DNA of 5,246 nucleotides from Alphaproteobacteria bacterium. Its GTDB lineage: Bacteria; Pseudomonadota; Alphaproteobacteria; Rhizobiales; Rhizobiaceae. Shown here piece after piece: positions 1 through 5,246 of the stretch (positions within the stretch are counted from its first letter, which is position 1; the number at the start of each line of letters is the position of its first letter). The notes beneath the pieces are model-generated. The model did no database searches and was not told where the DNA came from. It saw only the letters and a list, made by a program, of their open reading frames with translations. The stretch lies in assembly GCA_030428345.1 (NCBI GenBank), contig JAUIBM010000264.1, forward strand, positions 1 through 5,246, given 5' to 3'. Made by a program: the position numbers and the translations under genes.

Positions 1-1
1 G

Positions 2-538
2 GCGCCCGGCCTGATCAGTTGGGTCACCGTCGTCGGCGGGCCGGTCCGTCGGACGAGCGATGTGCCGCTCGGCGGCGGCACGCGTCTGCGCGTGGACGGC
101 AACCACTTCGACGCGACCGACCTGGTCGAGATCGGCGGCACGGCCCGCGCCTACACGCCGCAGGTTCGCGACCGGCTGGAGGCATCGATCGGCCGGCTGG
201 CGCATGGCGTGGCTGCAGCGCTGGGGATCGAGGCCGACTATACCTTCACCCGCCGCATTCCACCGGTCGTCAACGCACCCGGCCCGACCCTGGTGGCGCA
301 GGCGGCCGCGCGCCGCGCGGTCGGCGAAGAGGGATTGCTGACGCAGTTCCCGCCTTCGACCGCCGGAGACGATTTCGCCGATTTCGCCGCCCACGCTCCC
401 GGTTGCTATGTCTGGCTCGGCAATGGCCCGGCGAGCGACAGGGCGCTGCATCACAATACAGGCTATGATTTCAACGATGCGGCGATACCGGCCGGCATAC
501 GCTATTGGTGCGAGGTGGTGCGCGGCGAACTGGGGTGA
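2..538 (+). CDS. M20D-type amidohydrolase (hippurate hydrolase-like), C-terminal part, 5' end outside window
   Basis: This is an open frame from the window edge to TGA at 536-538, giving 178 residues of a protein usually near 400-450 residues. It is the end of a metal-dependent amidase that hydrolyses N-acyl amino acids (hippurate, IAA-amino acid and related amides). Fragment residues 1 to about 80 fit the end of the lid/dimerisation domain, including the GGTARAY strand (45-51) and the helix RDRLEASIGRLAHGVAAALG. The rest is the end of the catalytic domain: RIPPVVNAPG (85-94), AGDDFADF (121-128), PGCYVWLGNGP (133-143) and HHNTGYDFND (150-159). In the family, a His just before the YDFND-like segment binds metal; H151 aligns best. 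Two oddities are visible: Asp123 where most relatives have Glu (GEDF), and HFDATD where they have an NVIPD-like stretch. The N-terminal metal ligands and any signal peptide are not in view. It converges on the minus-strand operon, so it need not belong to it. The family call is firm; the substrate is unknown. Confidence 0.9.
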   Translation, partial: APGLISWVTVVGGPVRRTSDVPLGGGTRLRVDGNHFDATDLVEIGGTARAYTPQVRDRLEASIGRLAHGVAAALGIEADYTFTRRIPPVVNAPGPTLVAQAAARRAVGEEGLLTQFPPSTAGDDFADFAAHAPGCYVWLGNGPASDRALHHNTGYDFNDAAIPAGIRYWCEVVRGELG

Positions 539-1428
539 CCGAGCGTCTCGGCCAGAATGTCCAGCACGGCCTGGGCGCGCACCCCCATTGCGACATCCAG
601 CGGATGTTCACCCGGCGCAAGCGCCCCAGCAAGTTCGCCCTGGCTGCAGTCCACCGACAGCCGCATCGCCTCGGGCGTGAAGAGATCGGGCCGCAAGGCC
701 AGCAACGGCACGCAGGGATCGTGCAGCGGGCGGCTTTCGCCGCCGCTCGTTCCGATGAAATAGGCGGCTATCAGGTCGCGGCTGACAATCGCCTGCGGAG
801 TTCCGAGCGTGGCCAGCCGCTCCAGATAGGCCGCATCGGCGCGAACCTTGCGCGTCACATCCAGCGGAATTAGCGTCAACGGCAGCCCTGCTGAAAACAC
901 GATTTCGGCCGCTTCCGGGTCATGGGCGATGTTGAATTCGGAGCGCTTGCCCACATTCCCCGGCTCGCGCACCGCCCCGCCCATGGCGATCAGGCGGCCA
1001 ATGCGCCGGGCAATCTGCGGAGCCTCGCGGATCAGCATTGCAATATTGGTGAGCGGGGCAAGCGCGAGGATATCCAGGCTTCCCTCCGGCGCCTCGCCGA
1101 TCATCCGGATCAGCGCCTGCAAGGCGGGTTCGTCCGACGCCGGCGCGACCGGTTCGGGAAAGGCCACCCCGCCCAGGCCGTCCCGGCCATGAATGGCGCT
1201 CGCATCCGCATGTTCGCGCGCCAGTGGCCGCGCTGCGCCGGCATGCACGGGAACCGCCTGTTCCGCCAGCGCCAGAATGCGCAACGCGTTTCGCGTCGTC
1301 GTGCCGATCCCGATATTGCCGGCGACTGTCGTGATCGCCGCCACATCCAGTTGCGGATGCGCCAGCGCGAACAGGATCGCAATGGCGTCGTCAATGCCCG
1401 GATCGGTATCGATGATTACCCGTCGCAT
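502..1428 (-). CDS. Nucleoside hydrolase, inosine-uridine preferring type (IU-NH family)
   Basis: The 308-residue product matches the usual length of about 310 for Ca2+-dependent ribohydrolases, which cleave the N-glycosidic bond of nucleosides to base plus ribose. The N-terminal calcium motif DTDPGIDD is at 7-14; D9, D13 and D14 correspond to the known ligand Asps. Further family motifs are TTVAGNIG (33-40), IHGRDGLGG (79-87), LAPLTNIA (123-130), MGGAVREPGN (149-158), EFNIAHDPEAA (164-174, including the ribose-contacting E and N), LDVT (189-192) and LHDP (235-238, the active-site His-Asp pair). No signal peptide is seen, so it is cytoplasmic. The start is ambiguous: tandem ATGs lie at 1431 and 1428. 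I chose 1428 because AAGG sits 4 nt upstream and MRRVIIDTDPG resembles relatives; 1431 would add one Met and give an ATGA overlap. The frame stays open upstream to 1914, but that part lies inside the dipeptidase. It is the last gene of the operon, and its TAG lies inside the convergent + gene. The base preference cannot be read from sequence. Confidence 0.95.
   Translation of the reverse strand: MRRVIIDTDPGIDDAIAILFALAHPQLDVAAITTVAGNIGIGTTTRNALRILALAEQAVPVHAGAARPLAREHADASAIHGRDGLGGVAFPEPVAPASDEPALQALIRMIGEAPEGSLDILALAPLTNIAMLIREAPQIARRIGRLIAMGGAVREPGNVGKRSEFNIAHDPEAAEIVFSAGLPLTLIPLDVTRKVRADAAYLERLATLGTPQAIVSRDLIAAYFIGTSGGESRPLHDPCVPLLALRPDLFTPEAMRLSVDCSQGELAGALAPGEHPLDVAMGVRAQAVLDILAETLGHPSSPRTTSHQ
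536..554. other. Small inverted repeat at the convergent gene ends
   Basis: Directly after the + strand TGA, CCGAG (539-543) and CTCGG (547-551) form a perfect 5-bp stem around a 3-nt loop. Two more pairs (536/554 and 537/553) extend it past one mismatch. No T-run follows on either strand, so it is not a classical intrinsic terminator. It lies inside the C-terminal codons of the minus-strand nucleoside hydrolase. It could assist transcript ending for the + strand gene or be chance in G+C-rich DNA. Confidence 0.2.
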
Positions 1429-2804
1429 CATGCCTTGGACAACCGGTCCAGGATTCGTACCCAACTGCGTATGCCCCTGTGAAAGCTTGACAGATCGTAT
1501 TTCTCGTTCGGCGAATGGATGCGATTGTCGAAATTCGCAAAGCCCACCAGCAAGGCATCGACGCCGAGGTATTGCTTCAGCGCGCCGATGATCGGAATCG
1601 AGCCGCCCGTTCCCGCGATTGCAGCATCGCCCCATTCCTCGGCAAGCGCGGCCAGCGTCGCCTTGAGCCATTTGCCCTCCGTGGGCATCGAAACGGCAGG
1701 CGAAAGCCCGTGATCCTGGAACTCGACCTTGCAATCGGCGGGGATGCGCGCCCCGACATGGGCGCGGAACGCGTCGCGAATGCGCTGCGGATCCTGGCCC
1801 GCGACGAGCCGGAAGGAAAGCTTCGCATGGGCGGTTGCCGGGATGACGGTCTTGAAGCCGGGCGCCATATAGCCGCCCCACACGCCGTGAATCTCGCAAC
1901 TGGGGCGTGACCAAACCTGTTCCAGCACCGAGCGGCCTTCCTCGCCCGCCGGCTCCGACAGGCCGATATTGGCGAGAAACGCGTTCTCGTCGAATGGCAG
2001 GCGCGACCAGATATTGCGCACCGCTTCGGGCAGCTCCTCGACGCCGTCATAGAACCCGTCGATCGCAACGCCGCCATCGGGCCTGCGCAACGAGGCCAGG
2101 ATGTCTGCCATCAGCGCCATCGCATTTCGCGCCGCATTGCCGAACATGCCCGAATGCAGGTCGCGATCGGCGCAGGTGATCGTCATTTCCTGGCCGACCA
2201 GTCCGCGCAGCATGGTGGTGATCGCGGGTGTCTTCGGGTCCCACATGTCGCTGTCGCAGACGAGCACGGCGTCGCACGTCAGTTCCCCAGCCGTTTCGTC
2301 GAGAAACGGGATCAGCGAGCGCGAACCGCTTTCCTCTTCCCCCTCGAACAGGAAGCTGACGCCCAGCGGCAAGGCGCCGCGCACCTCTGTCCAGGCGCGG
2401 CAGGCCTCTACGAAGGTCATCAGCGCTCCCTTGTCGTCGCTGGCCCCGCGCGCAACGATATGGGTGTCGCCATTGGGCGCGGGACGCAGGACCGGTTCGA
2501 AAGGATCGGAGTTCCACAGCGCAAGCGGGTCCGCCGGCTGCACGTCGTAATGGCCATAGAACAGCACGCGTGGGCCCTCGCCCGGCATGTGGCCGACGAC
2601 CATCGGATGGCCCTTCGTGGCGCGCACGGAAGCATTGGCCCCGAAGCTGGCGAGATCGGCCGCAAGCCACTCGGCGGCGCGCCGGCAATCGTCTGCACGC
2701 GCCGGATCGGTGGAGACCGAGGGAATGCGGATCAGTTCGAACAGGCGCGCCAGTCGCTCGTCCACCGTCGCGTCGACATGGGCGAGAACGTCGTCCGGGC
2801 TCAT
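1428..2804 (-). CDS. M20 family metallodipeptidase (carnosinase/CNDP-like)
   Basis: This 458-residue cytoplasmic di-zinc peptidase has the full set of M20 residues and the usual length for bacterial M20 dipeptidases (about 450-480). Metal and catalytic positions are visible: GHYDVQPAD (84-92; H85 ligand and D87), GASDDKG (120-126; D123 bridging Asp), EGEEESGS (154-161; E157 general base and E158 ligand), SDMW (185-188; D186 ligand), DLHSG (215-219; H217, in the lid domain and likely to contact substrate), and HSPNEKYDL (430-438; H430 ligand). The lid domain spans roughly 205-370, and GTGGSIP (398-404) is a typical substrate-carboxylate region. Relatives cleave dipeptides, including beta-alanyl or other unusual Xaa-Xaa bonds, and some act on amide conjugates. 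The ATG at 2804 overlaps the upstream stop as ATGA and has a good GGAG. It sits between a deaminase and a nucleoside hydrolase, which is unusual company for a general dipeptidase. The family is firm; the substrate is open. Confidence 0.94.
   Translation of the reverse strand: MSPDDVLAHVDATVDERLARLFELIRIPSVSTDPARADDCRRAAEWLAADLASFGANASVRATKGHPMVVGHMPGEGPRVLFYGHYDVQPADPLALWNSDPFEPVLRPAPNGDTHIVARGASDDKGALMTFVEACRAWTEVRGALPLGVSFLFEGEEESGSRSLIPFLDETAGELTCDAVLVCDSDMWDPKTPAITTMLRGLVGQEMTITCADRDLHSGMFGNAARNAMALMADILASLRRPDGGVAIDGFYDGVEELPEAVRNIWSRLPFDENAFLANIGLSEPAGEEGRSVLEQVWSRPSCEIHGVWGGYMAPGFKTVIPATAHAKLSFRLVAGQDPQRIRDAFRAHVGARIPADCKVEFQDHGLSPAVSMPTEGKWLKATLAALAEEWGDAAIAGTGGSIPIIGALKQYLGVDALLVGFANFDNRIHSPNEKYDLSSFHRGIRSWVRILDRLSKA
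1433..1436 (-). promoter_or_regulatory. Weak ribosome binding site for the nucleoside hydrolase
   Basis: The minus strand reads CCAAGGC before the tandem ATGATG. AAGG is only 1 nt from the first ATG but 4 nt from the second, which mildly favours the second. Both spacings are short, so initiation probably depends on ribosomes finishing the dipeptidase, whose TGA is embedded in the ATGATG. Confidence 0.35.
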
Positions 2805-4120
2805 GCCTTTCTCCGGTCGATTTCCACGATGCGGGCGTTGAATTCACCGGCGATTTGCAGCGCGTCGGCGACGACCTTCGGCGCTTCCAGCGTCTGCACC
2901 TCCCGATCGCGCATCAGCCACCGCCCGGCCACCATGACGTCGCGCACATCGCCCGGCATCGCGGCGAAGACCAGCGTCGCATAGATGTCGTAGACCGGCA
3001 GCAGACGCGGATCGTCGAGCGAGATGCGGATGAGGTCCGCCTGCTTGCCCGGCTCCAGCGAACCGATCCGCTGGTCCATGCCGAGCACCCTGGCGGCCTC
3101 AAGGGTCGCCATGCGAACCGCCTCGCAGGCCGGCATCGGCTTGCGGCTGTTGCCGAGCAGCTTCTGGAACATCGAGACGGGAGCAAACTGCGAGAACAGA
3201 TCGAGGGTGTTGCCGCTCATCGGGCCGTCGGTGGCGATGCCGACCGGAATGCCACGGGCGCGCATCGCCTCGACCGGCGCGATGCCGCGCCCGGCCTTTG
3301 CGTTGGAGCGCGCATTATGCGCAACGCGCACGTCGGCCTCCGCCATGCGGTCCATGTCGGCGTCGCTGACAAACAGGCAATGCGCGGCGATCAGCCCCGG
3401 CTTGAGCAGGCCCGCCTTGTCGACCACCTGAACCGGGCGCATGCCATAACTCTTCTCTGCCCATTTGTTCTCGCTGACCATTTCGGCCATGTGAATCTGA
3501 ACCGGAACGTCGGGATGGTCGTGCGACCAATGCGCAATGCGCGCCATCACCGGCACATCCGTCGAATAGGGAGCGTGCGGCGCGATCGAGGCAGTGACGC
3601 GGGGGTGACCGGCAAACATCTCCGCCAGTTCCTGCGTCAACGCAAAGCCCTCGTCGAAGGTCTTGTGGTCGGGCGCGGCGAAATCGGCGAGCGTCTGGCC
3701 GACCACGCCGCGCATGCCCGAGCGCTCGATGACGCGCCCGACCTCGGTCTCGAAATAGTACATGTCGGCGACCGTGGTGACGCCGCCACGGATCATCTCG
3801 AGCGCCGCAAGACTGGAGCCGGCGGCGACGGTCCGCGGCGTCACGCATTCGCGCTCCAGCGGCAGGACATAGCGGAACAGCCTGTCGTCGACATCCTCGC
3901 CGAGCCCGCGGAACAGCGTCATCGTCATGTGGCAGTGGCTGTTGACCATTCCCGGCATGACGAGATCGCCACCCATGTCGAGCGTCTCGCCGCCCTGCGG
4001 CGGCGTCCCCTCGCCCAGCGCCTGGATCGTGTCGCCCTCGATGGCGATCCAGCCATTGGCGTATTCGCTCAGCCCGGCGTCCATGGTCAGGATGCGGGCA
4101 TTCGTCAACACAAGACTCAT
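2801..4120 (-). CDS. Amidohydrolase-superfamily deaminase (MTA/SAH/adenosine deaminase or TRZ/ATZ-like)
   Basis: The 439-residue product has the length and motif order of the metal-dependent MtaD/TRZ-ATZ group, which deaminates adenosine, 5'-methylthioadenosine, S-adenosylhomocysteine or related amino-heterocycles. It begins with the beta-sandwich strand LVLTNARILTMD. Metal and catalytic motifs follow: GMVNSHCH (57-64; H62 and H64), PHAPYS (181-186; H182), QIHMAE (208-213; H210 ligand and E213 acid/base), AAHC (245-248; H247), VAHNARSNAKAGRGIAP (266-282), and TDGPMSGNTLD (297-307; D298 ligand). The tail has GSLEPGKQADLI, which returns to the beta-sandwich. TDGPMSGN departs from the more usual TDGxxSNN. 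No signal peptide is seen. The start at 4120 is chosen because the frame upstream to 4243 runs inside the ATPase gene and encodes an Arg/Gly/Pro-rich stretch, while 4120 gives a family-like N-terminus and an ATGA overlap. Guanine, pterin, triazine or other aminoheterocycle deaminases are alternatives; the adjacent nucleoside hydrolase favours a nucleoside. Confidence 0.92.
   Translation of the reverse strand: MSLVLTNARILTMDAGLSEYANGWIAIEGDTIQALGEGTPPQGGETLDMGGDLVMPGMVNSHCHMTMTLFRGLGEDVDDRLFRYVLPLERECVTPRTVAAGSSLAALEMIRGGVTTVADMYYFETEVGRVIERSGMRGVVGQTLADFAAPDHKTFDEGFALTQELAEMFAGHPRVTASIAPHAPYSTDVPVMARIAHWSHDHPDVPVQIHMAEMVSENKWAEKSYGMRPVQVVDKAGLLKPGLIAAHCLFVSDADMDRMAEADVRVAHNARSNAKAGRGIAPVEAMRARGIPVGIATDGPMSGNTLDLFSQFAPVSMFQKLLGNSRKPMPACEAVRMATLEAARVLGMDQRIGSLEPGKQADLIRISLDDPRLLPVYDIYATLVFAAMPGDVRDVMVAGRWLMRDREVQTLEAPKVVADALQIAGEFNARIVEIDRRKA
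2811..2814 (-). promoter_or_regulatory. Ribosome binding site for the M20 dipeptidase
   Basis: The minus strand reads CGGAGAAAGGC before ATG at 2804. GGAG is 6 nt from the start, the best Shine-Dalgarno match in this operon. It supports the start at 2804 and lies inside the last codons of the upstream amidohydrolase. Confidence 0.65.
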
Positions 4121-5178
4121 GCAGGTTTTCCGGGCAGGAGGCAGCATTGGTCGGCCTGGGGCACGAGCACGACCCGCTCGCCCGGCTCGAAAGGCTCGGA
4201 CAGTGGGCCGTTTGCGACGATTTCCCCCGCCTCCGTCTGGCACCGGTACTGGTAGGCCCGTCCCAGATAGCTGCGCATGCCGAGTACCGCGGGAATGCCC
4301 TGCCCCTGACGCGCCACCAACATGCCCTCGGCCCGCGCGGCGAAAAGGAAATCCCGGCCCGGAACCGCATAAAGCGCGCGGTCAAGCTCCAGCGTCGCGC
4401 CGCCGGCCATCGAAACCGTGACGGCCTTGTCGCCCTCACCGACAATTTTCATCGCGATCATGTTCTCGAACCCGACGAAATCCGCGACAAAGGCGTTGGC
4501 GGGACGCGAATAGAGCACTTCGGGCGCGTCAAGCTGCATGATGCGGCCGGCGTTCATGATCGCGACCCGGTCGGAGATCGAAAAGGCTTCCTCCTGGTCG
4601 TGCGTCACATAAAGCGCGGTGGCGCCGCTGGCGCGCTGCAGGCGCCGGATTTCCACCCGCATGTCGACCCGCAGCTTGGCGTCGAGATTGGATAGCGGCT
4701 CGTCGAACATCAGCAGCGGCGGATCGATCACGAGCGCCCTTGCAAGCGCGACGCGCTGGCGCTGTCCGCCCGACAGATTGGCCGGATAGCGGTCGGCGAA
4801 CCCGGTGAGGCCGACGCGCTCGATCATTTCGGCGGCCTTGGCCCGACGGCTGGACGCCGCCATCCCGCGCTGCTTGAGGCCGAAGGCGACATTGTCCATC
4901 ACCGACAGGTGCGGAAACAGCGCATAGGTCTGGAACACCAGGCCGATGTCGCGCGCGTGGGCGGGCAGACGCGTCAGATCGCGGTCGCCCAGCCGGATGC
5001 AGCCGGAACTGGGTTCCAGAAACCCGGCAACGAGCCGCAACGTAGTGGTCTTGCCGCAGCCCGATGCGCCGAGCAGCGAGACCAGTTCGCCCTCGCCGAC
5101 ATGCAGCGAAAGGTTTTCCAGCACCTGCGTGGAGCCGTAATGGGCCGAGACATTTTCGAGGGCGAGGGAACGGGTCAT
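4117..5178 (-). CDS. ABC transporter ATP-binding protein, PotA/FbpC (polyamine/iron) family
   Basis: This 353-residue cytoplasmic ATPase drives an importer. All nucleotide-binding motifs are intact: Walker A GASGCGKTT (37-45), Q-loop Q83 in VFQTYALFPH, signature LSGGQRQRV (135-143), Walker B LLMFDEP (155-161), D-loop SNLD (163-166) and H-loop H193 in VTHDQEEA. After VGFENMIAMKIVG (235-247) comes a C-terminal TOBE-like regulatory domain up to about 345. There FAARAEGM (279-286) replaces the common RPE-containing strand, and SYLGRAYQYRC (303-313) is recognisable. The start at 5178 overlaps the upstream stop as ATGA; the in-frame ATG at 5208 would add ten residues inside the permease gene. No clear Shine-Dalgarno precedes 5178, so coupling to the permease is likely. 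The family imports polyamines, ferric iron, 2-aminoethylphosphonate and other small solutes. Neither the motifs nor the TOBE region identify the substrate; the downstream genes point to a nucleoside- or peptide-like compound (inference). Confidence 0.95.
   Translation of the reverse strand: MTRSLALENVSAHYGSTQVLENLSLHVGEGELVSLLGASGCGKTTTLRLVAGFLEPSSGCIRLGDRDLTRLPAHARDIGLVFQTYALFPHLSVMDNVAFGLKQRGMAASSRRAKAAEMIERVGLTGFADRYPANLSGGQRQRVALARALVIDPPLLMFDEPLSNLDAKLRVDMRVEIRRLQRASGATALYVTHDQEEAFSISDRVAIMNAGRIMQLDAPEVLYSRPANAFVADFVGFENMIAMKIVGEGDKAVTVSMAGGATLELDRALYAVPGRDFLFAARAEGMLVARQGQGIPAVLGMRSYLGRAYQYRCQTEAGEIVANGPLSEPFEPGERVVLVPQADQCCLLPGKPA
4126..4131 (-). promoter_or_regulatory. Likely ribosome binding site for the amidohydrolase
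   Basis: The minus strand reads CCGGAAAACCTGC before ATG at 4120, placing GGAA about 7 nt from the start. It is an imperfect Shine-Dalgarno, but supports 4120 over the in-frame ATG at 4243. Confidence 0.4.
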
Positions 5179-5246
5179 TTGGTCAGGAAGGTAAGGCCGA
5201 GCGTCCATTCCACGACCGCCATCACGGCGACGGTCACGCCCATGAG
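5175..5246 (-). CDS. ABC transporter permease, last 23 residues only (inferred)
   Basis: The minus frame entering from the right edge encodes a hydrophobic tail (LMGVTVAVMAVVEWTLGLTF, then LTK) ending in TGA at 5177-5175. The first stretch looks like a final transmembrane helix, and the gene is directly coupled to the ATPase through an ATGA overlap. PotB/PotC-type permeases normally precede or follow such ATPases and end this way. Only the C-terminus is visible, so the family is inferred from hydrophobicity and context. Confidence 0.7.
   Translation of the reverse strand, partial: LMGVTVAVMAVVEWTLGLTFLTK

Noticed and set aside
1432..1914. In-frame N-terminal extension of the nucleoside hydrolase (161 extra residues)
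   Set aside because: It lies wholly within the M20 dipeptidase on the same strand, is Arg-rich and lacks any family motif; the family N-terminus starts directly at MRRVIIDTDPG.
2154..2984. 276-codon + strand open frame opposite the M20 dipeptidase and deaminase
   Set aside because: It crosses two real genes, shows no motif and has shadow-like composition.
4121..4243. Upstream start at 4243 for the deaminase
   Set aside because: The added 41 residues are Arg/Gly/Pro-rich and overlap the ATPase 3' end; the start at 4120 has an ATGA overlap, a plausible Shine-Dalgarno and a family-like N-terminus.
2570..4255. 561-codon open frame on the + strand opposite the deaminase
   Set aside because: It is an antisense shadow typical of G+C-rich genes: Arg/His-rich with no recognisable domain, while the minus strand carries a complete conserved enzyme.
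3315..4445. 376-codon minus-strand open frame in another frame
   Set aside because: It spans the ATPase/deaminase junction out of frame with both well-supported proteins and is Arg/Ala-rich.
5179..5208. Upstream start at 5208 for the ABC ATPase
   Set aside because: It would add ten non-conserved residues overlapping the permease coding end; 5178 gives the same ATGA arrangement as the other junctions and a typical N-terminus.
1..5246. CRISPR arrays, tRNA/rRNA genes, insertion sequences, riboswitches
   Set aside because: Reading through, I saw no regularly spaced repeats, transposase motifs or RNA-gene signatures, and there is no noncoding gap large enough for a leader element.

Overview
The window is G+C-rich with strong third-position G/C bias, is almost entirely coding, and has no gene-free stretch over 300 bases. 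Composition and protein style (PotA-type ABC ATPase, M20 amidohydrolases, inosine-uridine type nucleoside hydrolase, amidohydrolase-superfamily deaminase) suggest a proteobacterium. An alphaproteobacterium, possibly a sphingomonad, is my best guess from style alone; no marker gene fixes the taxon. I see no rRNA, tRNA, insertion sequence, CRISPR array or long repeat.

Layout. The left end (2-538, + strand) is the C-terminal 178 residues of an M20D-type (hippurate hydrolase-like) amidohydrolase that starts outside the window. Everything else is one minus-strand operon, read right to left: the last 23 residues of a probable ABC permease (5246-5175), a PotA/FbpC-like ABC ATPase (5178-4117), a metal-dependent amidohydrolase of the MTA/SAH/adenosine deaminase type (4120-2801), a carnosinase-like M20 dipeptidase (2804-1428), and a nucleoside hydrolase (1428 or 1431 to 502). 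All four junctions are stop/start overlaps containing ATGA, so the set is probably co-transcribed and translationally coupled. The nucleoside hydrolase converges on the + strand amidohydrolase, and their coding ends overlap by 37 bp.

How the genes may work together. The ATPase and permease form part of a polyamine/iron-family importer; its second permease and binding protein, if present, lie beyond the right edge. None of the three complete enzymes shows a signal peptide, so they should act in the cytoplasm on what is imported. An adenosine-type deaminase followed by an inosine-type nucleoside hydrolase gives a plausible nucleoside salvage route. A dipeptidase in the same coupled operon, with a second amide hydrolase next door, suggests that the nucleoside may carry an amino-acyl, peptidyl or other amide-linked group. 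This is inference: family membership is well supported by motifs, but the substrate is not visible in the sequence.
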